A stretch of DNA of 64,000 nucleotides from Inhella crocodyli (GTDB taxonomy: Bacteria > Pseudomonadota > Gammaproteobacteria > Burkholderiales > Burkholderiaceae_C). A program made the translations under genes and the position numbers. This document shows positions 46,247 through 54,782 of the stretch, piece by piece; the stretch's first letter is position 1, and the number at the start of each line of letters is the position of its first letter. The notes under the pieces were generated by a model. The model was given only the letters and a program-made list of their open reading frames with translations. It was not told the origin of the DNA and ran no database searches. Location of the stretch: assembly GCF_004004565.1 (NCBI RefSeq), contig NZ_SACM01000001.1, positions 744,001-808,000 of the forward strand, in the 5' to 3' direction.

Positions 46247-47242
46247 ATGCGCATCCACCCCCACGACGCCCTCAGCGACGCCCAAGACCCCCCGAGCCGC
46301 TGGCTGCCCCCGGTCGACCACTACTGCGGGGTCGAGAAGCTCATGCGCAAGAGCCTGGCACTGCAGGCCGAATGGCAAGGGCGCTTCGACGTCACCCTGG
46401 ACTGCGAAGACGGGGCCGCCGTGGGCGCCGAAGCGGCCCATGTCGACCTCGTCGTGGACCTGCTCCGGGGCCCAACGGGCGGCCGCGTCGGCGTGCGCGT
46501 GCACCCCGTCGACCACCCGGCCTTCGAGATGGAGGTCCACCGTCTGGCGCACGAGGCCGGCGAGCGGCTGGCCTACCTGATGCTGCCCAAGATCGACAGC
46601 GCCGAGCAACTGCACCGGGGGGCGGTGCGCGTTCAGCAGGCCTGGCGGCAAGCCGGGCACGAGCAAGGCCCGCCCCTGCAGGCCTTGGTCGAAACCCACG
46701 GTGCGCTGCGCGAGGTGGACGCCTTGGCGGCCCACCCCGACATCGAGTCCTTGTCCTTCGGCTTGATGGACTTTGTCTCCGCCCACCGGGGCGCCATTCC
46801 GGCCGAGGCCATGGGGGTGCAGGGGCAGTTTCAGCACCCGCTCGTGCTGCGCGCCAAGCTGGCCATCAGCGCCGCGTGCCACGCGCACGGGAAGGTGCCC
46901 TCGCACTGCGTCGTCACCGAGCTCCAGGACTTGGCGCAGCTTCGCAACGCGGGCCGGCGCGCGGCGCGCGAGCTGGGCTACACGCGGATGTGGAGCATCC
47001 ACCCTGCCCAGATCGAACCTTTGCTGGCGGCCTTGGCGCCCGACCCCAGCGAGCTTGACGAAGCCGCCGACATCCTCTGCGCGGCCCAAGACGCCGATTG
47101 GGCGCCCACGCGGCACCGCGACCGCCTGCACGACCGGGCCAGCTACCGCTACTACTGGCACCTGCTGAGCCAAGCCCACCGGCAACAGATCGCACTGCCT
47201 GCCGAGGCCGTGTTGCGCTTCTTCACACCGCCAACAGCCTGA
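46247..47242 (+). CDS. HpcH/HpaI aldolase / CitE-like lyase
   Basis: A 331-residue TIM-barrel lyase of the CitE-like group, acting on CoA-linked or free hydroxy-diacids (malyl/citramalyl type). Metal and substrate residues appear in DVTLDCEDGAAVG, LMLPKIDSAEQL, QALVETHGALRE and MWSIHPAQIEPLL. The start at 46247 (MRIHPHDAL) is chosen because the alternative at 46202 would run through the mdh terminator. The exact substrate cannot be inferred; such genes are often found beside mdh in Burkholderiales. Confidence 0.87.
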   Translation: MRIHPHDALSDAQDPPSRWLPPVDHYCGVEKLMRKSLALQAEWQGRFDVTLDCEDGAAVGAEAAHVDLVVDLLRGPTGGRVGVRVHPVDHPAFEMEVHRLAHEAGERLAYLMLPKIDSAEQLHRGAVRVQQAWRQAGHEQGPPLQALVETHGALREVDALAAHPDIESLSFGLMDFVSAHRGAIPAEAMGVQGQFQHPLVLRAKLAISAACHAHGKVPSHCVVTELQDLAQLRNAGRRAARELGYTRMWSIHPAQIEPLLAALAPDPSELDEAADILCAAQDADWAPTRHRDRLHDRASYRYYWHLLSQAHRQQIALPAEAVLRFFTPPTA

Positions 47243-47325
47243 CACCGGTCCTCACCAAGCCCTACCGCCTGCCCGGAGCTGCGCGCGACAATGCGTGGCG
47301 ACCCTCTTCTTGCCTTGAGCTGCCC

Positions 47326-47862
47326 ATGCGCCTGATCCTCCCGCTCGCCCTCGCCGGCCTGGTGTCCACCGCCCTCCAAGCGCAGACCCACCCCACCCAC
47401 CCCGAGCACCCCACGCTCAAGGCCTCGCCGACCCGCCCGCCGGTGAAGAAGGCCACCAAGCCCAGCGCCAAGCCCGCCGCCATGGCGCAACCCAGTGCCA
47501 CCGAGGCCCCCACCGGTGCTGAGCCCGAAGCGCTGGACCCCGATCGCCTCGCGGTGGCCCCGCTGGTGCTCGTGGGCGAAGCCCGCTGCGAGCACGGCAA
47601 GACCGTGGACGTGAAGCCCCACCCGTCCCTGGCCGGTCGCTTCGTGCTGACGCACGGCAAAGAGGCCTACACCCTGACGCCCCAGCCGACCAACACCGGC
47701 GTGGTGCGCCTGGAGAACCCGCGCGCGGGCATCGTCTGGCTGCAAGTGCCGATCAAGTCCATGCTCATGGACGCCAAGCGCGGCCAGCGCATGGCCGACA
47801 GCTGCCTCCATGCCGAACAGGTCGCCGAGGTGGAAGCGATGAAGGCCCCAAAAACCCCGTGA
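47326..47862 (+). CDS. Hypothetical secreted protein
   Basis: A 178-residue protein with a clear signal peptide (MRLILPLALAGLVSTALQAQ). A low-complexity linker rich in Pro, Thr, Ala and Lys (about residues 20-65) leads to a compact domain of about 100 residues containing GEARCEHGKTVDVKPHP and GIVWLQVPIKSMLMD. Two cysteines (GEARCEHG and ADSCLHAE) could form a disulphide. I do not recognise a family by name. The stop at 47862 lies inside the candidate rpsU promoter. Confidence 0.75.
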   Translation: MRLILPLALAGLVSTALQAQTHPTHPEHPTLKASPTRPPVKKATKPSAKPAAMAQPSATEAPTGAEPEALDPDRLAVAPLVLVGEARCEHGKTVDVKPHPSLAGRFVLTHGKEAYTLTPQPTNTGVVRLENPRAGIVWLQVPIKSMLMDAKRGQRMADSCLHAEQVAEVEAMKAPKTP

Positions 47863-47887
47863 TTTCCCGGAAAAGCTCGGCTATACT
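47859..47887 (+). promoter_or_regulatory. Candidate rpsU promoter
   Basis: TATACT at 47882-47887 is a strong -10 in otherwise GC-rich sequence, with a partial -35 (GTGATT) 17 bases upstream that overlaps the stop of the previous gene. A leader of about 130 bases follows before rpsU. Confidence 0.5.
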
Positions 47888-47947
47888 CGCGGGCTTGCTA
47901 GCAAACCCCCGCAACGATTTGCGCCTTTGCGGCGGCTTGGCGACCCC

Positions 47948-47974
47948 GGCACTTCGGTCCGGACCCCAAGTGCC
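47948..47974 (+). other. Hairpin in the rpsU leader
   Basis: GGCACTT pairs with AAGTGCC, and an inner GGT/ACC extends the stem. It lies about 50 bases before the rpsU ATG in an unusually long leader and could take part in translational control of S21. No function is established from sequence. Confidence 0.4.
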
Positions 47975-48024
47975 TGCGGCCCCAGCCACCCTGGCGTGAA
48001 CACCGAGCGAACCTGGAACCTTAC

Positions 48025-48237
48025 ATGACCACCATCCGCGTCAAAGAGAACGAGCCGTTCGACGTCGCCCTGCGTCGTTTCAAGCGCACCATTGAAAAGC
48101 TGGGCCTGCTGACCGACTTGCGCGCCCGCGAGTTCTACGAAAAGCCGACCGCCGAGCGCAAGCGCAAGAAGGCCGCCGCCGTCAAGCGTCACTACAAGCG
48201 CGTGCGCAGCATGCAGCTGCCCAAGCGCATGTACTGA
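48025..48237 (+). CDS. rpsU: 30S ribosomal protein S21
   Basis: A 70-residue basic protein identical in plan to S21: [20 protein letters not shown], then [17 protein letters not shown]. It binds the small subunit near the anti-Shine-Dalgarno and helps initiation. It is followed by its own terminator and then yqeY, the conserved proteobacterial order. Confidence 0.98.
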   Translation: MTTIRVKENEPFDVALRRFKRTIEKLGLLTDLRAREFYEKPTAERKRKKAAAVKRHYKRVRSMQLPKRMY

Positions 48238-48263
48238 TCCCCCGCGGGAATCAGCACCAGAAG

Positions 48264-48287
48264 GCCCGCCTCACCGCGGGCTTTTTT
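48264..48287 (+). terminator. Rho-independent terminator after rpsU
   Basis: GCCCGC/GCGGGC with a six-base loop is followed by six T, 27 bases after the rpsU stop and 25 bases before yqeY. It may give partial read-through into yqeY. Confidence 0.8.
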
Positions 48288-48312
48288 CATTCAGCCGCCA
48301 CCCCATCCGACC

Positions 48313-48759
48313 ATGAGCCTCAAAGACCGCATCACCGATGACATGAAAGCCGCCATGCGCGCCAAAGAGACCGAGCGTCTCGGCACGATCCGCATGCTCC
48401 TGGCCGCCATCAAGCAAAAGGAAGTGGACGAGCGGGTCGTGGTCGACGACGCCATGGCGGTGGCGATCGTGGACAAGCTCATCAAGCAGCGCAAAGACGC
48501 CATCGAGCAGTTCGGGGCGGCGGGCCGCCAAGACCTGGTGGACAAGGAGGCCGCCGAGTTGACCGTGCTGAGCGCCTACCTGCCGGAGCGCCTGTCGGCC
48601 GAGGCCTTGGACGCCGCCGTGGCCGACATCGTCAAGGCGCTGGGCGCCAGCGGGCCGGCCGACATGGGCAAGGTCATGGGCGCGGTCAAGGCGCAGTTGG
48701 CCGGCAAGGCCGACATGGGCATGGCCTCCGCGGCCGTCAAGAAGGCCCTGGCGGCCTGA
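48313..48759 (+). CDS. GatB/YqeY domain-containing protein
   Basis: A 148-residue all-helical YqeY protein: MSLKDRITDDMKAAMRAKE, then TIRMLLAAIKQKEVD, VLSAYLPERLS and GKVMGAVKAQLAGKADMG. The domain is related to the tRNA-binding tail of GatB; its physiological role is unclear. It follows rpsU as in most proteobacteria, but dnaG is not next here. Confidence 0.93.
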   Translation: MSLKDRITDDMKAAMRAKETERLGTIRMLLAAIKQKEVDERVVVDDAMAVAIVDKLIKQRKDAIEQFGAAGRQDLVDKEAAELTVLSAYLPERLSAEALDAAVADIVKALGASGPADMGKVMGAVKAQLAGKADMGMASAAVKKALAA

Positions 48760-48773
48760 ACGGAGGGATCGCC

Positions 48774-49118
48774 ATGCAACACCTGCCCGCCCATGCCCTG
48801 ACGTCCGACGTGTGCGTCGCACCGCAACTCGGCCCGGAGCACATGGCCGCGGCCGCCGCGGCCGGCTTCAAGAGCGTGGTCAACAACCGGCCCGATTTCG
48901 AGCACGGCCCCGACCAGCCCACCAACGCGGCCATCGAAGCCGCGGCGCTGGCCGCCGGCCTGACCTACCGCTTCCTGCCCGTCAGCGGCGGCTGGCAAAG
49001 CCCTGAGCAGATCGCCGCGATGGCGGCCCTGTTGCAAGAACTGCCCCGCCCGCTGCTTATGTTCTGCCGTTCGGGCTCGCGCTCGGCCATGCTTTACCAG
49101 CAAGCGTCTGAGCACTGA
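48774..49118 (+). CDS. DUF442/TIGR01244-type phosphatase or sulfur-transferase-like protein
   Basis: A 114-residue protein of the small dual-specificity-phosphatase-like family also found at the N-terminus of Blh proteins. Diagnostic stretches are VAPQLGPEHMAAAAAAGFKS, VVNNRPDFE and the Cys loop LMFCRSGSRSAML, with Cys about residue 98. The loop resembles a phosphatase/rhodanese active site. It starts 14 bases after yqeY and is probably co-transcribed. The substrate is unknown. Confidence 0.85.
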   Translation: MQHLPAHALTSDVCVAPQLGPEHMAAAAAAGFKSVVNNRPDFEHGPDQPTNAAIEAAALAAGLTYRFLPVSGGWQSPEQIAAMAALLQELPRPLLMFCRSGSRSAMLYQQASEH

Positions 49119-49203
49119 CGGGGTAAACGCCGCCTCCCGTCTAGAGGCCCGTCCCTAGAATTCCCCCAGAGCCTGCCACCTGCAGGGCAAAGGGTGAATT
49201 GCG

Positions 49204-49770
49204 GTGAAGTTCCTCGTGTTTGCGTCCCAAGCGATCGACCGCTTGGGGCTCCTCATCGGCCACGGCATTCGGTGGCTGATCTTGGCCTCGGTGCTGATCA
49301 GCGCCGGCAATGCGGTGATGCGAAAGGCGTTCGACATTGGGTCGAACGCGTTCCTCGAGGTTCAGTGGTACCTGTTCTCGGCCGTGTTCTTGCTCGGAGC
49401 CGGTTACGTGTTCCTTCGCAATGCGCACGTTCGCATCGACTTTCTGGCGGGCCGCCTCAGTGAACGCGCCCAGGCTGTCATCGACATCGTGGGGATCTTG
49501 GTCGTGGTGGCACCCTTGACGGTGCTGCTGGTGAACCTGTCTTGGCCCTTGTTCCACCAAGCCTGGGTGTCGGGCGAAATGAGCCAGAACGCGGGGGGGC
49601 TGATTCGCTGGCCCGTCTTGTTGCTCATGCCCTTGGGCTTTGGCCTGCTGCTCTTGCAGGCCGCGTCGGAGTTGATCAAACGCGTTGCGTTCTTGACTGG
49701 GCACCTGCCCCACGCCATCACCCCTGAAGTCAAGGCCGCAGAGGCCTCTGAGCAAGGGGCTTCGGCATGA
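49204..49770 (+). CDS. TRAP transporter small permease subunit (DctQ type)
   Basis: A 188-residue four-helix membrane protein. ASVLISAGNAVMRKAF and LEVQWYLFSAVFLLGAGYVF are typical DctQ stretches. GTG start at 49204 behind AAAGGG. It pairs with the large permease that begins inside its stop codon (ATGA). Together with the binding protein encoded convergently at 51630 it forms a sodium-driven tripartite uptake system. Confidence 0.93.
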   Translation: MKFLVFASQAIDRLGLLIGHGIRWLILASVLISAGNAVMRKAFDIGSNAFLEVQWYLFSAVFLLGAGYVFLRNAHVRIDFLAGRLSERAQAVIDIVGILVVVAPLTVLLVNLSWPLFHQAWVSGEMSQNAGGLIRWPVLLLMPLGFGLLLLQAASELIKRVAFLTGHLPHAITPEVKAAEASEQGASA

Positions 49771-51539
49771 CGCTCTGGATTGCCCAAAACTTCGTGCCCC
49801 TGATGTTCCTGGGGCTGCTGTTGATGCTGCTCTCGGGATTCCCGGTCGCCTTCGGACTGGCGGCGACGGGCTTGGGCTTTGGTCTGCTCGGGATGGAACT
49901 CAGCAACCTGCACCCGGAGTTGCTGCACATTGGCAGCAGCTTGTTTCAGGCTCTGCCCCTGCGCGTGTTCGGCATCATGCAGAACGACACGCTGTTGGCC
50001 ATCCCGTTCTTCACGCTGATGGGCATCATCTTGGAGCGGTCGGGCATGGCCGAAGACCTGCTCGAGACGGTGGGGCAAGTGTTCGGTCCGGTTCGTGGCG
50101 GACTGGCGATTGCGGTGATCTTGGTGGGCGCCTTGTTGGCCGCCACGACCGGTGTGGTCGCCGCAGCCGTCATCTCCATGGGCTTGATCTCGCTGCCCAT
50201 CATGCTTCGTTACGGCTACAACCGAAGCATCGCGACGGGCACCATCACGGCGTCTGGCACCCTGGCACAGGCCATCCCTCCCAGCTTGGTGCTGATCGTC
50301 CTGGCCGACCAGTTGGGACGCTCGGTGGGCGACATGTACGCCGGCGCCCTGGTGCCTGGCTTGATGCTGGTCGGGCTGTACCTCCTCTTCATCGTGGCCG
50401 TTGCCGTCGTCAAGCCGGATTGGGTGCCGGCCTTGCCGTTGGAAGCGCGCATCTACAAAGAGTCAGACGGCAGTGGGGGCTACCGCTCTCTTGCGGCGTT
50501 GCTGGCCGTGTGCGCGCTGGCGGGTGTGGCCTGGCACCACCAGCACGACGCCATCCTCAATCCGATGCTCGAACGCAGCCTGCCTGCGCCAGAAGACGAG
50601 CGATTGATCATGTCGATGACCGTCGGCGCCGTCTTGGCCTGGGTGCTGGCCTTGGCCAACAAGTTCCTGCGTTTGAACTTGTTGTCGCGCTTGGCCCAGC
50701 AGGTGACCTTCGTGCTGATTCCGCCCTTGGTGCTGATCTTTTTGGTGCTGGGAACGATCTTTTTGGGCGTTGCCACGCCCACCGAAGGGGGTGCCATGGG
50801 GGCCGTGGGTGCGCTCATCATGGCGGGGGTCAAGCGACGCTTGAGCTTTGGCCTCTTGAATCAGGCCCTCGACAACACGGCCCGGCTCTCGTGCTTCGTG
50901 CTGTTCATCCTGATCGGCTCCACGGTGTTCAGCTTCACCTTCAATGCCGCCGAAGGTCACATTTGGGTCGAGCACCTGTTCGACAAACTGCCCGGCGGCG
51001 CGCTGGGCTTTCTGATCGTCGTGAACGTCCTGGTGTTTGTCCTCGGCATGTTCATCGACTTCTTCGAGATCGCCTTCATCGTGGTTCCCATCCTGGCGCC
51101 GGTTGCCGCCAGCGTGTTGCCCGCCATGGTGCCGGGCATGAGCCCCGACATGGTCATGATCTGGTTCGGGGTCATCTTGGCCATGAACCTGCAAACCTCC
51201 TTCCTGACCCCGCCCTTTGGCTTCGCGCTGTTTTACCTGCGCAGCGTGGCCCCGAACAAGGACTACACCGACCGCGTGACGGGCAAAACGATTCCGGCGG
51301 TGAGCACGGCGCAGATCTACAAGGGCTCGGTGGCCTTCATCGTGCTTCAGTTGATCATGGTCGCCGCCGTGATCGCGTGGCCGCAATTGGTGACGGGCAA
51401 CATGTCCACGGTGGAAACGGTGGACGTGGACAAGGCCATGGAAGACATGGCCCCCAAGGACCCGGGCTTCGATGCCGCGCCGATCGACCCCATGGACGGC
51501 GCTTCCAGCCCCGAGGCCGCCGCCTCGGCAGCGCCTTAG
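49767..51539 (+). CDS. TRAP transporter large permease subunit (DctM type)
   Basis: A 590-residue membrane protein with about 12-14 helices. FFTLMGIILERSGMAEDLLE, TTGVVAAAVISMG, ITASGTLAQAIPPSLVLI and LQTSFLTPPFGFALFYLR are DctM hallmarks. It is longer than the usual 430 or so because of an insertion near residues 210-310, as seen in large permeases that work with TakP-type binding proteins. The C-terminal tail is acidic and soluble. Confidence 0.93.
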   Translation: MTLWIAQNFVPLMFLGLLLMLLSGFPVAFGLAATGLGFGLLGMELSNLHPELLHIGSSLFQALPLRVFGIMQNDTLLAIPFFTLMGIILERSGMAEDLLETVGQVFGPVRGGLAIAVILVGALLAATTGVVAAAVISMGLISLPIMLRYGYNRSIATGTITASGTLAQAIPPSLVLIVLADQLGRSVGDMYAGALVPGLMLVGLYLLFIVAVAVVKPDWVPALPLEARIYKESDGSGGYRSLAALLAVCALAGVAWHHQHDAILNPMLERSLPAPEDERLIMSMTVGAVLAWVLALANKFLRLNLLSRLAQQVTFVLIPPLVLIFLVLGTIFLGVATPTEGGAMGAVGALIMAGVKRRLSFGLLNQALDNTARLSCFVLFILIGSTVFSFTFNAAEGHIWVEHLFDKLPGGALGFLIVVNVLVFVLGMFIDFFEIAFIVVPILAPVAASVLPAMVPGMSPDMVMIWFGVILAMNLQTSFLTPPFGFALFYLRSVAPNKDYTDRVTGKTIPAVSTAQIYKGSVAFIVLQLIMVAAVIAWPQLVTGNMSTVETVDVDKAMEDMAPKDPGFDAAPIDPMDGASSPEAAASAAP

Positions 51540-51559
51540 CCCAAGCCAAGCGCCATGAC

Positions 51560-51588
51560 AAAGGGCCCCGAGGGGCCCTTTGTTTTTG
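51560..51588 (+). terminator. Terminator between convergent TRAP genes
   Basis: A long stem (AAAGGGCCCC/GGGGCCCTTT) is followed by TGTTTTT on the plus strand. The symmetry means it may also help to end the convergent binding-protein transcript. Confidence 0.8.
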
Positions 51589-51629
51589 TTGGCGCGTCCG
51601 CGCTGACGGTTGGCAGCGCGGACACCGCC

Positions 51630-52715
51630 TCAAAGCGACGTGATCTTGCTCTGCATGTAGCGGTCGAAGATCGCTTCCGTGTAGCGGAACCAGCGGTTGC
51701 TTTCCTTGCGGAAGGCCGCGTAGTCCGTGTAGACCTTCTTCCAGTTCGGGTTCTTGGCCGAGATCTCGTCGTACAGCGCCATCGACTCCTTGAAGGCCAG
51801 GTCCATCACCGGGATGGGCATCTGAACCAGCTTGGTCTTGTTGGCCAGCAATTGCGTCAAGGCGGCGGGGTTGCGGGCGTCGTAGCGGGCCTGCATCTCG
51901 GTGTGCGCGTAGGCCGAAGCGGCATCGACCATGGCCTTGTACTCGGCCGGCAGGCCGTCGTAGGCCTTGGTGTTGATGTAGAGGTCGAGCTGCGGGCCGC
52001 CTTCCCACCAGCCGGGGTACATGTAGAACGGGGCCACCTTGAAGAAGCCCAGCTTCAAGTCGTCGTAGGGGCCCACCCACTCGGCGGCGTCGATCGTGCC
52101 CTTTTCCAGCGCGGCGTACACCTCACCTCCGGGGATGTTTTGCGGCACGCCGCCCATGCGCTCCAGCACCTTGCCCGAGAAGCCGCCGATGCGCATCTTC
52201 AGGCCCTTGATGTCGGCGACGGTCTTGATCTCTTTGCGGTACCAACCGCCCATTTGGGCGCCGGTGTTGCCCATGGGGAAGTGGATGATGTTGTAGTTCC
52301 GGTAGAACTCGCGCATCAGCTTCAGGCCATTGCCCTCGTACTGCCAGGCGGTCATTTGGCGGCTGTTCAGGCCAAAGGGAATCGCACAGCCCAAGGCGAA
52401 GGTCTCGTCCTTGCCGAAGTGGTAGTACGGCGCGGTATGCGCCATTTCGACGGTGCCGTTCTGCACGCCGTCGACCACGCCGAAGGGGGGCATGAGTTCG
52501 CCACCGGCGTGCACCGACACCTGGAACTTGCCTCCCGACATCTCGGCCAACTTCTTGGAGAAGACCTCGGCCGCGCCATAAATGGTGTCCAGGGCTTTCG
52601 GGAACGCAGAAGCCAAGCGCCACCGCAGCGTGGCCTGGGCATGCACGGCCGGGGCCACGCCCGCCGCCAAGACGCCGGCCAAACCGGCTTTCGACACAAA
52701 CGAACGACGTTCCAT
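51630..52715 (-). CDS. TRAP transporter substrate-binding protein (TakP/DctP type)
   Basis: A 361-residue periplasmic protein with a Tat-like signal (MERRSFVSKAGLAGVLAAG ending AVHAQ). The mature part closely follows TakP, which binds 2-oxo monocarboxylates with a metal ion: GGKFQVSVHAGGEL, MRIGGFSGKVLERMG, LEKGTIDAAEWVGPYDD and YMYPGWWEGGPQLD. Pyruvate or another 2-oxoacid, or lactate, is the likely ligand. Unusually it lies on the opposite strand, convergent with its permease genes. Confidence 0.92.
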   Translation of the reverse strand: MERRSFVSKAGLAGVLAAGVAPAVHAQATLRWRLASAFPKALDTIYGAAEVFSKKLAEMSGGKFQVSVHAGGELMPPFGVVDGVQNGTVEMAHTAPYYHFGKDETFALGCAIPFGLNSRQMTAWQYEGNGLKLMREFYRNYNIIHFPMGNTGAQMGGWYRKEIKTVADIKGLKMRIGGFSGKVLERMGGVPQNIPGGEVYAALEKGTIDAAEWVGPYDDLKLGFFKVAPFYMYPGWWEGGPQLDLYINTKAYDGLPAEYKAMVDAASAYAHTEMQARYDARNPAALTQLLANKTKLVQMPIPVMDLAFKESMALYDEISAKNPNWKKVYTDYAAFRKESNRWFRYTEAIFDRYMQSKITSL

Positions 52716-52836
52716 CTCGCGGTCTCCATTGGGAAGTTGAGCCGCGCCGATTCTAGGGAGCCCCCTCTACGGGCCGAACCGGGAATGCCCTGTGCGCGAC
52801 CGAGACACGCAGCGTGTCCAACTGCCGGTCAGGTGT

Positions 52837-54198
52837 TCAGTTGCCAGCCACTTTCATGCGCCGCACCAAGACCGACCCGACCGTCTTGGTGCCCGTCGTG
52901 TAGGCATCGGCGCCGATGGCGACGATGTCTTTGAACATCTGCGGCAGGTGCCCCGCGATGGTGATCTCTTCCACCGGATGCACGATCTCGCCGTTTTCGA
53001 CCCAATAGCCGCTGGCCCCGCGGGAGTAATCGCCGGTGACGTAATTGACGCCCTGCCCCATCAACTCGGTGACGAACAGGCCGCGGTGCAAGCGCTTGAG
53101 CATCACCGCCAAGGTGTCGCCCGGCGCCGTCGCCCGGCTCTTCATGACGAGGTTGTGCGAGCCGCCGGCGTGACCGGTGGTCTTCATGCCCAACTTGCGC
53201 GCCGAGTAGCTCGACAGGAAGTAGCCCTGCAGCACGCCACCCTGCACCACGCTGCGGGCCCGTGTGCGCACGCCTTCGTCGTCGTAAGGCGCGCTGCCCT
53301 TGCCCCGGGGCACGAAGGGGTCCTCCTCGACGTCGATGTGGGAGGCCAAGATGGGCTGCCCCAGGCTGTCCAACAAGAAACTGGCCTTGCGGTAGAGCGC
53401 CCCGCCGCTCGTGGCTTGCACCAACGCACCCAGCAGGCCGGCGGCCAGCGTGCTTTCGAACAGCACCGGCACCTCCGCCGTGGCCACCTTGCGTGCCTTC
53501 AGGCGCGACAGCGCGCGCTCGGCGGCATAGCGGCCCACGGCCTCCGGCGTGGCCAAGTCGGCGGCGCATCGCTGGCTGCTGTACCAGGCGTCGCGCTGCA
53601 TCCCGGCCCCGCGTCCGGCGATGGGAGCGACCGACAGCGAGTGGCGGCTGCTGGCATAGCCCCCGCGAAACCCTCGGCTGTTGCCAGCGAAGAAGTGCGA
53701 CTGCTGGGCCGACACGCCCGCGCCTTCGCTGTTGGTGATCCGGCGGTCGGTCTGCAACGCCGCCGCCTCGCAGCGCAGGGCCAACTCGGCCGCCTGTTGG
53801 GCGTCGATGGCCCAGGGGTGGAACAGGTCCAGGTCGGGCACCGACTCGAGCATCAGGTCCTCAGCGTCGGGCAAGCCGGCGCAAGGATCCTCGGCGGTGT
53901 AGCGCGCGATGTCGTAGGCCGCCCGCACGGTGTCGCGCAGCGCCCGGTCGGAAAAATCGGAGGTGCTGGCGTGGCCGCGGCGTTGGCCCAGGTAGACGCT
54001 CACGCCCAAGCTCTTGTCGCGGTTGCGCTCCACGTTCTCCAGCTTGCCCATGCGGGCCGAGACCGACAAGCCGGCCCCCTCGCTGACCTCGGCCACCGCG
54101 TCGCTGGCGCCCTGCTCGCGGGCCAGGGCCAGCGTGCGCTCGACCAGGTCCTGGAACTCCTCACGGCTGTGCGCGAAACCGGCGGTGGCTTGGGTCAT
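52837..54198 (-). CDS. pmbA: Metalloprotease subunit PmbA/TldE
   Basis: A 453-residue TldD/PmbA-family protein. TldE/PmbA pairs with TldD to form a zinc-dependent protease that matures small peptides; the metal ligands are in TldD, and TldE is the non-catalytic partner. Family stretches include FLLDSLGQPILAS, GKGSAPYDDEGVRT, YFLSSYSARKLGM and GDYSRGASGYWVENGE. Start at 54198 (MTQATAGFAHSREEF); an ATG 16 codons upstream is less likely. Divergent from darP, as is common in betaproteobacteria. Confidence 0.95.
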   Translation of the reverse strand: MTQATAGFAHSREEFQDLVERTLALAREQGASDAVAEVSEGAGLSVSARMGKLENVERNRDKSLGVSVYLGQRRGHASTSDFSDRALRDTVRAAYDIARYTAEDPCAGLPDAEDLMLESVPDLDLFHPWAIDAQQAAELALRCEAAALQTDRRITNSEGAGVSAQQSHFFAGNSRGFRGGYASSRHSLSVAPIAGRGAGMQRDAWYSSQRCAADLATPEAVGRYAAERALSRLKARKVATAEVPVLFESTLAAGLLGALVQATSGGALYRKASFLLDSLGQPILASHIDVEEDPFVPRGKGSAPYDDEGVRTRARSVVQGGVLQGYFLSSYSARKLGMKTTGHAGGSHNLVMKSRATAPGDTLAVMLKRLHRGLFVTELMGQGVNYVTGDYSRGASGYWVENGEIVHPVEEITIAGHLPQMFKDIVAIGADAYTTGTKTVGSVLVRRMKVAGN

Positions 54199-54239
54199 GA
54201 AATGGCTCGGGATCAAGGGGCGGTCATGATAATGAGCGC

Positions 54240-54782
54240 ATGCCAAGACCCCGCCCCGCCAGCCCAGGCCCCAGCGACGACGACCTGGACGCCGTTTACG
54301 ACCCCGGCGTCCCCAGCCGAACCCAGCAAAAGAAGGAAAGCGAAGCGCTCCAGGCCCTTGGGCTGGAGCTGCTGGCCCTGCCCGACAGCCGCCTGGACGC
54401 GATCGGCCTGCCCGACAACCTGCGCCAAGCGCTGCGCGACGGCAAAAAGATCACCGCCAACGGCGGCAAGCGCCGCCAGATGCAGTACATCGGCAAGCTC
54501 ATGCGCCAGGTCGATGCCGAACCGCTGCGCGAAGCCGTGGCCGCCTTCAAGCTCGGCCACGCGCACGACCAGCTGCGCCTGCACGAGTTGGAGGCCACGC
54601 GCGAGGCCCTTCTGGCCGACGACCAAGCCTTGCAGGACTACATCGCCGCGCACCCGGGCGTGGACGTGCAGCAATTGCGCAGCCTGGTGCGCTCGGCGCG
54701 CAAGGACGCGGCCGCCCAGCCAGAGTCTCGCAGCGGGCGGGGCTACCGCGAGTTGTTCCAGTTTCTGAAGGCGCAGCCCTGA
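54240..54782 (+). CDS. darP: Ribosome-associated protein DarP (YjgA)
   Basis: A 180-residue DUF615 protein that binds pre-50S particles and aids late large-subunit assembly. RTQQKKESEALQALGLELL, ITANGGKRRQMQYIGKLMR and a C-terminal GYRELFQFLK are diagnostic. Its stop overlaps the mog start by one base (TGATG). Confidence 0.94.
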   Translation: MPRPRPASPGPSDDDLDAVYDPGVPSRTQQKKESEALQALGLELLALPDSRLDAIGLPDNLRQALRDGKKITANGGKRRQMQYIGKLMRQVDAEPLREAVAAFKLGHAHDQLRLHELEATREALLADDQALQDYIAAHPGVDVQQLRSLVRSARKDAAAQPESRSGRGYRELFQFLKAQP

